The notes under the pieces are model-generated. The model was not told the origin of the DNA and ran no database searches. It saw nothing but the letters and a program-made list of their open reading frames with translations. Shown here one piece after another: positions 13,023 to 26,000 of a stretch of 64,000 nucleotides of DNA (positions are counted from its first letter, which is position 1; each line of letters begins with the position of its first letter). Made by a program: the position numbers and the translations under genes. Origin of the DNA: Combretum micranthum (Eukaryota; Streptophyta; Magnoliopsida; Myrtales; Combretaceae); the NCBI GenBank assembly GCA_024138025.1, contig JAMXBD010002820.1:95764-159763 (forward strand), in the 5' to 3' direction.

Positions 13023-13150
13023 GACATATTCCCTCTGTTCTTTCAAAGAGAGAAACACGAGGGGGTACATAAGGGCACATATCCCCTTGTGTTCTTTCAG
13101 AGAGAGAAACATAAGGGGTACATGAGGGCACATACACCCTCATGGTCTTT
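13023..13150 (+). repeat. 53-bp tandem repeat, about 2.3 copies
   Basis: Units start at 13023, 13076 and 13129, exactly 53 bases apart. Each reads roughly 'cacatatcccc..gttctttc' followed by 'agagagaaac' and a G-rich end. The overlapping minus-strand frames at 12892-13143 merely translate this repeat. Confidence 0.75.
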
Positions 13151-14505
13151 TAAGGTTGGAAGGGGATTGAGACCAGAGAGAAGCACGGGGGAAAACGCTA
13201 TTATCTGCCTGTATTCTTTTGGGCTTCACGCTTTTTAGAATAGGGAGAAGTATGGGCATAACATAACCTTGTGTTCATGCTGTGCTTTTCTAGAAAACAC
13301 ATTTCTTCATGTTTTTTGTGGGTCAAAGAGGAACATAAGTACGTACACAACATCGTGTACATGCTGTGTTCTTTTGGGTTTTTACTATTCATCCTATACT
13401 TGTTATTGTTTTCAAAAACTTGTTTTGGAACAACTTTTAATGACCTTAAAGGTATTTTGATGGTCATATTCAGCCTAGATTCATCTATTTTTCATCTTTC
13501 ATTTGTTAAGATATGATTTATTGTGATTGAAAGCTTAAAACACCTAGTTTTGATAACAACTACCATCTTCATGATTTTTCTAAAATTTTTACAACATGCT
13601 TATACGAGACTTCATTTTACATTGCTAATGTCAACTTACAACAAAACCCAACTCTAAATCACACTCAAGACACCATTTACCACTATTAGTAGACCTAACT
13701 TTAAAAACCAATACCTCATGAAAATAAGTTAGTTTGACGTTTCACCTCATTCTAACAATAGTTTTCACTTGCATCTGCTGGGAAGGGGATTTAAGACTTT
13801 AAAATCATTCCAAAACTTGATTTCTTGACCCCCCAAACATGTATTAACTCACCCAAGTTAGTTTTTATACTCAAAATGGTAAAATACTCACATTACAACA
13901 TCTTAAGATCTTAGGCTTACCGATACGAATTTTTATGATGGTGGGTCTCTATCCTCTTTGAATACTACTTCATCCTCCTCATTTTCCTCATGTAAAAGAC
14001 ATAACATGAGCTAATTAGTACTATACTTTTGCTAATTCTACTTATTTAGTACTAAGAAGGGTTAGGATTTTTGAGAATACCTTACCTTAGGGTTTTAAAA
14101 GGGTCTCTTAAAAGAGGTTGTAGAAAGGAGAAGGAGAGTGTTTATATAGAAGAGGGAAAAAGGCAGAATTATGGTAGACAAAAAAAGGATCTCTTTTTAA
14201 GGTTTTTGCCATAGGCACAATCCAATGCGTCTAAATATTACATATGAAAGACTTTTAACTTGTTTAAAATAGTTTTGTGTTTTTAATTAACCTCTTAGGC
14301 TAATAATGATTTAAATATATCAACAAAGTCTAATTTATTTAAATTTTGAATTTTTATTACATGTAAGTTGGGTATGGCTAAAATCGTAAATTTGCAAAAT
14401 TAAAGCTTCTAACGATATTGTTTTAATTTTTCTTACAAAAATTTTCATTTATAATTCAATTTATTTTGACACTTGAATTGCTTTTGAATTTTCAAAATTT
14501 AGGTT
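13151..14505. other. No gene recognised
   Basis: AT-rich sequence with short open frames that overlap on both strands (13201-13516) and have no recognisable motif. A TATA-like 'tttatataga' occurs near 14140 without an associated gene. It may be old LTR-element sequence, but I could not assign it. Confidence 0.35.
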
Positions 14506-14509
14506 TTCG

Positions 14510-14985
14510 GTTTGGGGGCTAATTTCGGGAATTTGAAAAACTCAGCAGTTTTAATCTGCACGTAAATCCATTTGAATTCCATTGACTTTTTTTTTTTTGA
14601 TTTCTTATAATTGGTATTTGGATCATTTCAATAAGTCTTTCTAATTCATCCCATATATCTTTAGTAGTTTTATGTGTATATTCTATTGAAATCACTTTCA
14701 TTTGAACTGTGATGCAGTATGTTCATAGCTATTTCATTTAAATATAATCTTTTTTAGTCTTCTTCACTATAGTCTCTTTTCTCTTTTTCTTCAATAGTTA
14801 AAGTTCCATTTTCTATTACATTCCATATTAGCCTATTTTGAGCTTTTACAGATATTTTCATTCTACACTTCCAGTAGAGGTAGTCTTCTCCACTTAGAAG
14901 TAATGACCTGTTGACCTTGTCATTCTAGAAGTTTTAGTGCATTTGATGCCATGAACTTTGCTCTAAATGCGTTTTGGCTCAACAA
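14510..14985 (-). pseudogene. Ty1/copia gag remnant
   Basis: Reading the minus strand gives the copia gag pattern: GEDYLYWKCRMKISVKAQN, then LIWNVIENGTL, a charged linker, YLNEIAMNILHHSSNESDFN and, after a frameshift, TTKDIWDELERLIE (within 14519-14701). These match the UBN2-type gag of plant copia elements, which packages element RNA. Stop codons and at least one frameshift make it non-functional, and it ends about 160 codons in. The primer-binding site and LTR follow at higher coordinates, as expected for a minus-strand element. The rest of the element (protease, integrase, reverse transcriptase) is missing. Confidence 0.75.
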
Positions 14986-14995
14986 ATTAGAGATT

Positions 14996-15007
14996 GCCCT
15001 GATACCA
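14996..15007 (-). other. tRNA-Met type primer-binding site of the copia remnant
   Basis: The minus strand reads TGGTATCAGGGC, one change from the TGGTATCAGAGC complementary to plant initiator tRNA-Met. It lies two bases after the LTR end (CGTTTTCA on the minus strand). Confidence 0.75.
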
Positions 15008-15009
15008 AA

Positions 15010-16023
15010 TGAAAACGCACTAAGATTACTTAAGAGGGGAGGAGGTGAATTGAATATTTGACTTAAAACAACTAATTAATAAATTTTTTGCAATAGATCA
15101 AATTAATCTTTGATGACCATGATTATAGCAATAATATTGAACAAAAAGGAATATAAAAGAGATAGGGAAAAAGATTCAAGCTCGAATATAACGTAAAGTT
15201 CGCTTGCTTCATAATCTCCATAAATGCACAAACACCTCCTACTGAGGACTCCACACATTTATTAATCTCAAACACAAAAGCTGAAAAATTGCTATACACC
15301 AATTACAACACTCAAGAAAATATAATATCGTGTCTTTTATAATGCTCTTTTACAAATAGTAGATATAAGGACAAAGCACCTTATTTTAATTTTTCTCTCT
15401 CTAGATTTTTTTCAAAATAAAGAAAAGAGTACAAGAGTTAAGAGAGATCAATGGCTTATTTGTTTGCAAAAAGGCTCTTGAAAACTTGTTTAAATATGTC
15501 AAGAATGTATATTTATAGGCCTTTAAAATTCAAACTCTCGTTAGAGATAATGTCTAAAAAATGCCAAATATTAAATGCACATAACAGCTATTTTTGCTTC
15601 ACCGGCTTGCTTTACGTCCTTGGATGGGTAGATCATGCCTACGAAGTGAAGTCGCGATACCATAGTGGCTAGGCTAAAATTGCACCTCCTTACCGCATAA
15701 GACCCATAAGCACAAAACTTGAAACACACATGCACAGGTTTCTTTGATGATCATATTTTTCTTGGCCTTCTTTTAATCAATTTAATATGATCTTTTAGTC
15801 TCAATCAAGTAATGTGTGTTTCATATATGGTTTACCTAATTTTTATTCTCATAAAATGCACACATAGAATTAATTTGTTAATTTGTTTAATAGAGTAATC
15901 CTTATTTATGACTGACTTCTATTAGTTGTGTTAGTCTATCATCAAATTAATACTATTATTCTTAGTAACGTTCTTTCCGTCTTTATGTGGATTGATATTT
16001 ACGTATATACCTTAGAAACAACA
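15010..16023 (-). mobile_element. LTR of the minus-strand copia remnant
   Basis: The inner end is well placed by the primer-binding site: the minus strand ends ..AGTGCGTTTTCA at 15010. The outer end near 16023, where the minus strand would start TGTTGTTTCTAAGG, is a guess. Length would be about 1 kb. The plus-strand frame at 15451-15672 lies wholly in this LTR and has no family motif. Confidence 0.5.
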
Positions 16024-16140
16024 CAATCTCCCTATAATTTGTAGCAAAATCTATTGTACTCTTTTATGTCACACTTATATTGATCCAGTTAATCTCTAAG
16101 AAGCTTAGTATCATAGAAAACCATATTGGTAAAAGATAAT
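16024..16140. other. Target flank of the next solo LTR
   Basis: Short AT-rich sequence between the copia LTR and the giant LTR. Its last five bases, ATAAT (16136-16140), are one copy of the target duplication. Confidence 0.6.
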
Positions 16141-19100
16141 TGTAAACCCAGGTTTCTAGTAACCAAGTAAACTTTGAAAACCAAAACCAAAACCTAAACC
16201 GGATTAGTTTAAGCTGTGAGAGAACTAGGAACCCTGGATCCGTTTTCTTTGTTTAAACTAAAAGAACTTTTGTAAAATAATTTAATGAGGAATATTGTTT
16301 TAAAGTATATTTCAAACCATAAAAAGTTCTGATTTTGAAAAATCTTTATTCCGGGCTTCCCGAGATCCATTACGGAAAAGGCAAGCCCCGAAACTAGAAA
16401 TTCGGAAAAATAAATTCCAAAAATACTCTTAGAACCAAAATTAATAAGGATTTCAAATAAAATAAGTTTATATAATTTTTTCAGTTTATTAAAAATTACA
16501 GATATAGCCTTTTCTCGTATTTTTTACTACCGGTAAGGTAATTGTCTGTTTACCATTCATTACTATTCACAAGTACAACCTACTACACACACAAGCCATA
16601 CCCTAGTCTTACATTCTACAAATACTCAATTACATTTCTTTTCTAATGAAAATTTGTCTCTTAATAAATTATTACAAATTAAGAAGTTTTATATAAAATT
16701 ACAAAAAAAATAATTCAAACTCTCTCTCTCCCCTTTCCACTCCCAAACCGGCGCACACCAACCACCACCACCAGCCCCCAATTTTGCCTCAATTTGTTTT
16801 ATTTTATTTCCTTTTTATAATTAAAACAAACCCTAATTTATTTATATAATAATCTTTACATTCTCTCTCTCCTTCATTTTCATCATTTATTTTCAAAAAA
16901 CTACACAACTCTCTCTCTATTTCCTCTCTTGCCGTGAGCCTCCACTCCCCCCACACACACTCACACAAGCTTGTCTTCTTAATTCAAGCCTTAGGTGATG
17001 AATCCTAACCCTTTATTACATTAAATCTTTAATGGCAAGATTATTCATGAGTGTTTTCATGTTAAAGTCCCCATGAGCACTTACTAGGGACAAGAAAATG
17101 CTACTACATGAATATCAAGCCATCATAAGAGTAGATCTTGTGTTTAAATGAGTTGTTGTTGGATTATCTTCATGTTCATGTATATAATAGTAGAGTAAAG
17201 TAGAGGTCTTGCATAAAAATCCATGTTCATGCTTTCAAACTTCATTCATGCATCATAACTAGTAGATCTAGCATTTAGATGTTCATGTTATACTTGACAT
17301 TCATGATCTCATGAATATTTTGTGTTTTAATGCATTAAACTCATAAAGGTTCTGTCTTGTATATGTAAATATGGTAGTTAATACATCTTTAGTTAGATGA
17401 GACAAGAAACTTAAAAAGAAAAACTTTTGTTCGACATGTTCAAATGAAAAATTCGTATGACTTCAAAACCATGTTTTTAAAAACCCTTTATCAACTCTAA
17501 AACTTATGTTTTTGTATAAAAAATGAAGGTATAGGTAATTAGATATCATTAAGTAAATGATTTTTATAATTTGAAATGAGTTTTGATGAGAATAATGGTA
17601 AAACAAAGAGTAGAAATTCGTAATTTTGGAGTATTGCCATGAAAACAACCATTTTCCAACTCAAAATGAGGTTTTATTTAAGAAATGAAGTCTTTAAGGA
17701 TAGGTATAATAAAGCCTTAAAATTTAATGCAGTGAACAAGATTTTCTTAAAGAAAACATCCAAAATTAAATTTTCAAAAATTCGGATTTTGGAAAATCCT
17801 ATAAAAACATGTTTAAAATGTATAAAATGGGAATTTTTATGTAGAAATGAAGTATCTTCAGTAATAAATATTGTGAAGACTCAATTCCAACAAAGATAAC
17901 TAGAAATTCCTAAGAAATGATCCCAAAACACAAGTGAGTTATCAAAGTTAGGAAACTAGTTTTTTCTTAAAAGTAGTTATTCTTGAAGTCTTGCAAAATG
18001 AAGAGTTCTAAAATTTTCCTTTAGTAAACATCATCAAGACATGCATACATTAAACTCATAACATGCCATTCATGATAGAAAATCATTAATATGCATGTAT
18101 AATTTTATAAAGTAGAAACATTTCAAACATTTACAAAACTATTTTAAAGATTTGGAAAATTGTTACTGATCAGAACTGATCCTACTGTTTTGTGACCCCA
18201 ACATTTTCAAAAACTTGAAGATAAATTAGAATTAGGTAGATCTTTCAAAGTAGATAAAAGTCGATATATAATTTGCGAAATTCCGAGTTAAAATAACTAA
18301 GTTATGGCCGTTTAAGTCAGGACTTCCGCAATTGACGAGAATTACGAATTTAATTAAGTTTTGATATATAGTTTGATTAGTTATGTGATGAAATACTTAT
18401 TAGGTATTTCTTCCTTTTTAGTGACCCCGAAACGATGATTCTCTACCACCGCATATTATTACTAAAAGATCGATGATCCATTGCCGAGTGAGTACCAACT
18501 TCCGATTTCAATTATGTAGTGTTGTAATGAAAGTTGCACTGCATATTGGTAAAGATAAAATGGATATGCATGATGGGGGTGAATGGGAATTTTGTATGTT
18601 GTTGTTGATATGAGAAATGGAATGTAAGAATATCGAAGCCGGGTGATTAACTATTGCTTGTATAGATGAATTAGGATTGACTGTCTGCGATTATTGATTG
18701 ATCACTTAAAGAATTGGTATAATTGAATATTCGGAATTGAAAATAAATATGGACTCATTCATATCATAAATGGGATGGAGCATTAGCATTGGTTGGTTAT
18801 CTGTGATCCTAAACGGTGTAAAAGTTGGTTAATCGTGATCCATAAACAAATCAATGAGTTGGTTAATCGTGATCCACAAACGAATTTATAAGTTGGTTGA
18901 CCGTGATCCTAAACGGCATATTGAGTAGTATTGCAATATTCGTTAATCTGCTAACTCAGGATGGAGGGCGCAAGTCCATCCACATATGATTTCCGGCTGG
19001 TCATATGTTTGATGATTTCATATGTTTGATGCATATCACTTGTCTGATTAATCACTTATTTGATTGAGGTGTTATAATTGCAAGCTTGGAATTTCTCACT

Positions 19101-19531
19101 CACTAAGCTAGTATAGCTTATGTTCCTACAATTTTTATTTGTTGCAGCACGAATTCATATGGCTTAGACCGAGACAACCTACAGCTCAGGTACAAGAGCT
19201 AGGCGTTTCCTCTAAAAGTTGTAATCAGATTTGTTTAGACTTTCGTAGGAAACCAAGAGATTCTGAATGAGTGTAATAGATCTCTAATTAATATTCTTTT
19301 GCGGAGGAATGCCTCTTAGATTTTGTAACTAATTACATTTGTTTTTTGATTTATTTTCTAATGCTATTGAATGCCAAATTAAACTTTTTAACTCCATCGG
19401 TTCGAGTATTCTATTGCCGTAAAAGGATGCCTTACATCTATACAAGACTCCCGAAGGACTTGGTTAGTGATTCGTGAGTCTTATAGGGCATGTGGCAAAC
19501 TGTACGTTAGGGTACCTTTTGGGGTATGACA
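16141..19531 (+). mobile_element. Giant (3.4 kb) solo LTR with perfect target duplication (subfamily B)
   Basis: It starts TGTAAACCCAGG and ends GGTACCTTTTGGGGTATGACA. ATAAT is repeated exactly at 16136-16140 and 19532-19536. It is homologous to the solo LTR at 1324: both have the 'gtattttt..actaccggtaa' region, a CT-rich tract (16715-16960 here) and AAATTCGGATTTT units (three here, about seven there). It contains no pol or gag. The frame at 17639-17899 translates the repeat array and is not a gene. Confidence 0.85.
18789..18924 (+). repeat. 34-bp tandem repeat, four units
   Basis: AGTTGGTTAATCGTGATCC starts at 18823 and 18857, and a variant at 18891, exactly 34 bases apart. A more diverged unit precedes them from about 18789. 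It lies inside the solo LTR; the LTR at 1324 has no obvious counterpart. Confidence 0.75.
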
Positions 19532-19536
19532 ATAAT

Positions 19537-20543
19537 TAATTAAAAACTATTTTATTACTATAGATTACCCAAATTTGTGCCAAATTCACCTTATTCCACA
19601 ATTTTGACTAATTTGTGTATTTTGATAATATTTGTCCCATTTTACGTTTGATTTCTACAAATTATAGTCATTTTCACATGATTTTGAATATACTTTCAAT
19701 GGCGTATTTATTTTCACTAAAGAAGGTGTTTTGAGTGTGCATTGGACCAGATTCATAAGTCCATTTGTTATATTTCAAATATTATGAGTTATTTTCAATT
19801 TTTTGTTGAAACTCTAATATAATATTATGACATGTTGCCAACTAATTATATAGTAATTTTTCTTAAGTTAAAGTTGGTTTTTATTGAAATCTATGTAGTG
19901 TTTTTGTCTATTATTAGATCAGACTTTATCAAAGCTATTAAATAAAAGCATGCAGCTGTGTTTTATCATCAATGATTTCTTTATGCAGTAAATATTAAGA
20001 GAATCTTTATATATATCCATAGATATGTTGGGCATAGGTTTGAGAATGGATTTGTTGACATTTTCTTTGAGAATTCTTATTTCAACATTATAGAGACTTT
20101 GTACTTTCTAGTGGCTTTCATCCAAACTTTCTTTATACATGAATTTCTTCTTGTAACATGATGAATGTGGATTTCATGTTGAAGTTCTCCTTCATTATCT
20201 CTTTTTGTATTCAACCATGGAAAAAGGAAGGAAGAAAGAAATGAAATTAAAAAAGTGACAGATACTCTTCCAAGTTCAATATTTTACGTGACATTTTATA
20301 CAAAGGTTGACAAATGTGAAACATGCCTTTAGTAATTTCATCTCTTTTCTTAGTGTAAATGTCAGCCATCATAAGGAAGAAAAAAAAGAAAAAGTTAAAG
20401 ATGTTTTCATTATTTTTCATGAAAATCTTATGTAGAAAGTCATCCTTATCCATGTGTATTTGTAAGAATTCATTAACATGATATTATATATTTATTCTTA
20501 TCAACATGCTTTTAGCACATTTTCTGTGTGAAGAAGACTAAAC
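19537..20543. other. No gene recognised
   Basis: AT-rich sequence that continues the DNA interrupted by the solo LTR. The minus-strand frame at 20247-20453 is dominated by a phenylalanine run from an A-rich tract and is not supported. See the possible minus-strand transcription unit that begins just above this region. Confidence 0.35.
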
Positions 20544-20630
20544 TTACTTAGGACAAGAAACATGAAACTTGGAATCTTGTGAGAGCTTCTTGAATCCGAC
20601 TAAGGAAACCAAAATGGAAAGGAATGCCAT
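20544..20630 (-). CDS. Possible 28-codon ORF behind a minus-strand promoter
   Basis: The frame starts MAFLSILVSLVGFKK and ends SCPK. Its ATG sits in a strong plant start context (AACCATGG) and is the first clear one after a CT-rich leader of about 200 bases below a TATA box at 20835. The last codons run into GTAAGT, a good 5' splice donor, so this might be a first exon instead. I found no convincing downstream exon in 19540-20540. I do not recognise the peptide. It could equally be the start of a non-coding transcript or part of a transposon LTR. Confidence 0.22.
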   Translation of the reverse strand: MAFLSILVSLVGFKKLSQDSKFHVSCPK

Positions 20631-20834
20631 GGTTGCTTAGTGTTGAAGCTTAGGATATAAGCAAGAAAAAAATGGGAAAGAAGAGAGGAGAAACTAGAAG
20701 AAGAAGAAAGAAAATGTAATGGAGGGAGAAAGAGAAAGAACTGGTGTGACGACAGAAAAAAGATAAAGAAATTTTTGAGAGAAATTAAGTGAAGAAATGG
20801 GAAGGAGTGAGAGAAAGAAAGGATGTGCATGGAG

Positions 20835-20842
20835 CTTTTATA
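20835..20842 (-). promoter_or_regulatory. Candidate TATA box, minus strand
   Basis: The minus strand reads TATAAAAG, followed by a long CT-rich stretch typical of plant 5' leaders and then the ATG at 20630. Upstream on the minus strand is a C-rich run (20888-20925). Function is inferred from composition only. Confidence 0.35.
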
Positions 20843-20875
20843 CATAGGTGGCCCGCATTTCAAATTGTAGGCCAC

Positions 20876-22329
20876 ATTCTAATAACCGGGGGGAGGGGTT
20901 AGAGGGGTTGGTTGGGGGTTGAATTGTTTATTCAAAATTTGAACTTCTATTTAAATTAAAACCACCTCTTAGTTAAACAAGTTCAACGGATTAAAACAAT
21001 TGAACATAATATTAAGAATAATAATGCGCAAATAATGAAAGAGAAGGGAAGAAAGAAATAGTTCCAGCTCCATGTATGGGACCTTGTCTTTCATACGGAT
21101 ATGTTCCACTATATCTACTAATCAAATAAGGATTATAAGGTTTGCCAATGTACAATCTTGGACTCATAACTTTAAGTTCACTTGATATTTAGGATCTTCT
21201 TCACAACACTTATAACAAAGACCAACTGTCATTGATAAAAGTCAAAAAAAAAAAAAATTGTAGCAGGATTGTATGAAAAAAATCAAAATAGGAGGCTAAA
21301 GGAAATTGCAGGTCATGTTGATAGTGTTTGGTTTGTATATCTCAAATTGTGTATGTTTTGATTTTTAAATTCTTGAACCTTTTATAATTGAGTTGTAATG
21401 GCTAGATTATGAATAACATTGTATCAACTTTTGAACATTGAAGCATCCCCCAAATATCTCTTGGTTTTGATAATGTTTATCTTCAATTTTTCTTAAAAAT
21501 TTGAATCCTGACTTGCTTATTGAGTGTTTCCTCCATGTATCTTGAAACTTTTAGATATATCCTTGATATTTTTTCTTCAAAACTTATCCATGGAAATTGA
21601 AATTAAACTGATATTATCAAATTTGATAAGGTCTTCAAGAGTATCCTACTTTTTTAGCATGAAATCTTCTCTTGAACTAACTTATGATATCAACAGTTTT
21701 CCTACTTTCTTTTTCAGGTAAAAATTGATCGAAAGCTGTTAAAAAATCTCAAAATGTGTTGGACTAAAAATCTTAAACTCAAATATCACTTGAATAAGGA
21801 AGAAATCAAATTTACAAAGAACTAGCCAAAATAAAAAAATTTGAAACCGATTACAACTTGTATAAAATGATCAATTCCCTTAGATATGTGTTCGACTTTT
21901 AGTGGAACGTGATGAATATATTACCCAAATGTATTCATCCTTGGAGGTGAGCCTTCAAAGAACCAAAAAAGCTTTGTTTGATTCGATTTTCACACATTCT
22001 ATTCATTCTTAGACGTTCCAGATTCTTGCAGTAGTCTCCAAGGTTTGCTCTTAAGTTCACTTAAACTAAAAAGTCTTCTAAAGAACCTTTTAATGTTTGC
22101 TTTTGTTGTCTCTTAAACTTATAATTACTTGATAATCATATTCAATCCTTGTTTGCTTTCATCAATTTATAATTACTTAAGCTAATCTAAAGTTTGCACA
22201 CTTAATTAAACAAGTGGCCTAATATGCCTTTTGTTATGATAAAATTCTTATGAGAGAACTTAACACAAATAAAAAGAATGAAGAGAATTTGCATGATATA
22301 GTTAAAGTTTGTGTGTAATTACAAGTTTT
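20876..22329. other. No gene recognised
   Basis: Contains a G-rich run (20888-20925) and AT-rich DNA. The frame at 21524-21721 has no family motif. The right end runs into chromovirus remains. Confidence 0.35.
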
Positions 22330-22432
22330 ATAATCAAAGAAATCTGATACATCAAGGATCTATGGAGAAATCACGATAGGCTACTTGAGAAGCTAAAGAT
22401 GAGGTGAAGCACAAATACCATCATCTGTTTGA
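22330..22432 (+). pseudogene. Chromodomain remnant of a second chromovirus
   Basis: Frame AT*EAKDEVKHKYHHLF (about 22380-22430) matches the end of plant chromoviral integrases, usually ATWE..DE..YPHLF; the tryptophan codon TGG has become TGA. A polypurine tract and LTR-like start follow about 50 bases later, as expected. Nothing further upstream could be recognised. Confidence 0.6.
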
Positions 22433-22478
22433 TAGGCCAAGTACGTCTTGTATCAAGTTTTGTGGGGAAAACTTCTTT

Positions 22479-22491
22479 TAAGGGGGCAAGA
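22479..22491 (+). other. Polypurine tract of the second chromovirus remnant
   Basis: TAAGGGGGCAAGA precedes TATAAAGCCCTAA, which looks like a decayed TGTAATGCCC-type LTR start (TG changed to TA). Confidence 0.55.
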
Positions 22492-22947
22492 TATAAAGCC
22501 CTAATATTTTCGATATGATTTAGAAAATATTGCTTATAAAAATTGCTAAAGATGTTCTTGAGGCCTTAAATTATATAGCATGAGATACTAAAAATAGGAT
22601 CATGTAACATTAAAATAAGTAAATTAAACCCTAAATGTATAATTTAAGTAGAAAAATCTTAAACTTTAAGTGGATAATTAAAACCTAAATTTTTAAAAAG
22701 TCTAATTTCATACCTAATTAAACTTTTTATACCGTTTTTCACTACCCTACTCTTTTATTGTTTCTTGAAGTAATAGAAATATGTCAAATAATGATTGGAT
22801 GGGATAGTGAAAAGGCACGAAAAGTTTAATTAGGTATGAAATTAGACTTTTGAAAAGTTCAGGTAACTAATTGCCTACTCTGTCAAAGTTTAGGTAGCAA
22901 AATGGGCTTTATTCCTAATTTAAATGTTAAACCTCACAAATAACTCC
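22492..22947 (+). mobile_element. Partial LTR of the second chromovirus remnant
   Basis: The start is placed by the polypurine tract. The LTR is interrupted by a MITE (about 22630-22905) and then by the Cassandra LTR, and its end is not identified. Confidence 0.35.
22630..22905. mobile_element. MITE with long inverted repeats
   Basis: The arm at 22693-22727 ('aaagtctaatttcatacc' and onward) is inverted at 22820-22854, and weaker complementarity extends outward on both sides ('aaacctaaat' against 'gttcaggtaa'). Length under 300 bases, AT-rich, no coding sequence. The arms resemble the pair of MITEs near 55 kb in style. Exact ends and target duplication are not resolved. Confidence 0.6.
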
Positions 22948-23005
22948 TGTCACTACTTGCCACCCCAGGCTCCACCGTAGCGGAGGGGGTGCCCCTAAGC
23001 CCTCA

Positions 23006-26000
23006 TGTAAACCCCGGAAATTTTCCACATTAGTACATGACTCTAAAATAGAATGTATGAACTAGTTAGCAAACTTAGAATCTAATAAAAATTTAAGAAT
23101 AGATCAATGATTTGAATTTAACTAGATTAGGATCTAAAAATCGAATCAAGAACTTCTTTGTCCCTAATTGATACCAAAAAAGAGATTTTGTATCCTGAAC
23201 GGATAATTCAAGATATGATTAAGGGAAATCTAAATTTAAAACCCCAAACTTGTCATACAAATAGACTAAATAGAAAAATATAGATACAGAGATTAAACGA
23301 TTACTTTTGAACTCAACAGTGATTCGAGACTAGAACAATGAGTAGTAATAGCCTATACATGGATTTAAACCCTAAATTCAAGATTCCTAGATAGTATTAA
23401 TCACTAATCAGATTTCATAATAGGTATAAAAAATTAAAGATATATAGATAATTTAGCTTATATATCAAATAATACAGTAGTTAACCAACTATGCTTATAG
23501 AGAGGAAACGACAACCTAAAGATAAACCGTTAGGATTATAAATACACAATAAAAACATAAACTGGTGTATAACTAAAGATCTAGACTTCAAATAAATAAT
23601 TGAATCATACTATTGTTCTAATTAGGGTTTTCCTAAGCTATTGGAGCCTAAAACAAAAATTAACCTAATAGTTTAGGAAACCCTAATCGTCGGAGATAAA
23701 ATTCTAAAAATAATTAATCACGTAAATTTAGAACTAAAGTTGTATTGTTCGATATAAGTATTTTGTAGAATCCTATAAAAAATTTTTTACAAAAACTCCA
23801 AATATTAGCTAATTTATATCGTATAACTTATTAAGCTATCCTAAAACTAAGATAATTACTAACTAATATTAATATATAATATTTGTTGTATTGCCGGCTG
23901 CAAATTGTGCAAATGAAGGGTTTGGATTGCCTAGAGAAGAGAGAGCCAAACTTGCTTGAAAAACATCCAATTTATACACAAATTGTCAACAAAATCAACA
24001 CCCAACCAATCATATATTGCCAACTCAACATGCTCATTAATGATAGTAAAACAAATGGAGGAAACAGAATTCATATGAGGAAGAATTCGGATGCAAATGG
24101 TTGAAGAAAAACGTCCTCATTCCTCTCTATATATAAGTGTCTAAAGCTTTTAATGGATATACAAACAAACACCAAACTCTCAAATTTTCTAGATCAAAAC
24201 AACTCCTAAGTAGCAGCCAAAATGACCTAAAAACAAAATCAACTCGTCCAAAACATCCAATTTGAATCAAGGAAAAATAACACGAAAAACGTTCAAACTA
24301 GGAATGAGGTAAGTTGATGTAATTCGACTTGTTATTTGTTAAAAACACGGATTGAAACTAACTTATGATGTCATAGGATCATTATCAACTCAAGAACAAA
24401 CTTCAAATTTCATCGAATGAGCTTGAACAAATAAAATTCGAAAACCCTATTTACTTTTCTAAATTCGAAAACCCTAGTTGTATTTTTCTAAATTCAAATT
24501 TAAGATTACATACTTGTAGGCATTAGGAGTTGATGTATGCATATATACATACTATAGAAACACTTAGGAATGGTTTAAGGATGTTTTTGACGTAGAAAAT
24601 TTAAGAAATATGAACTGTTTCATCGGATAAGATGATGAATAGTTCCAACGCTGCTGTAAGCGGCAGTGTAAACGTTAAACGCCGGCGGTTACAAGGGTAG
24701 GCCGGGTGTAGAGACAGCGTACATGGAACAGAAGTCACGTAAAACTTATTTTCACGTAAATGAACGAACACCGGCTATCTGGGATTTTATTCGGCGGCGT
24801 ATAGTCCGATGTACGTGGAAAGCTGGAGGCTTTTAAGCCAGTGCACTCGAACGAAATAAAATATGAAACAAAGGAACACCGCACCTGGGTTTCAAGCCGG
24901 CGGTAGAAGCCGGCGTACAAACCTGTTTCCCTTATATATGATCTGTATTTTACGAAGAATAAAATATAATTATAATTATATTATATATACTTATATGACA
25001 AAACAAAGTTACTAAATAGAAAAATAAATACAAATATTTAGAATAATTTGGTTAATATTTGATAACTTATAAAACCCTAAAATTATATGAAAATATTAAG
25101 TGTTAATAATAACTATAATTATCAAATATTTGTTTTATGTAGATAAAATAGGTAAGAATGGAAACTGAAATAAGCTAAATTTACGATTAATGTGACTTCT
25201 AAAAATGACAAAATATTTATGTGAAACAGATTAGGAGAAACACGACGACACTAAGTAATAATAAATAATATGATTTACTATAATGAGTCAGGTTTATAAT
25301 AACATTAAATTAGTATTAATACCTACAAAAACTTGATAAATATCAATTTAGGACACCGACACGTGTAGGAGTTTAGTTATATAATCTATATTATATTGAT
25401 GAATACTTTATTCATCTCAATAGATGACTTTGATACCATAGAGGATCTTCCGAGGATTATTACGATTAAGTCACCATAAGCAGGTAAGTAATTCAATCAT
25501 ATTATACTGTTTGTGCTTGTAAATAGCTGAACATGTAATGCAAAGACAGTAATAATAAAATGAATGTTTTGATGGAAATGTGTTGTGATATGATTGTATG
25601 ATTGCTAATCTACCATTACAAAAAGTGATAATACAATGGTGTGATGATGTAAAGTAGTATGATGATGATTGTGTGTAATGCATGATCACCATGAAATTGA
25701 ATAAGAACTATTGACTTATTAAAATAATTTGGTCATGCATTGCACGTACCACATTATTGCATATATAAATGGGTGACAGCCTGCTACGTGTTAATATTTC
25801 GGTTATCTGTTAACGCTTGGTTTTTTTAAAGTGTTAGTTCTTCTAAGGTTTTCTTTGTTCCGTTGGTTCTATTGGAACTAAGTAGCAATGAAAAACACTG
25901 CTCGTAGTATCACTTTGAAATGATTAATACTTAGGGAGTTTCTAAGGATGGATACAGGAAATAGTCAGTTAAAACTATTATTAAATTTAAAGTGATAACT

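Noticed and set aside
20600..20875. 91-codon minus-strand frame rich in serine and phenylalanine
   Set aside because: It translates the CT-rich leader-like tract and begins above the TATA box.
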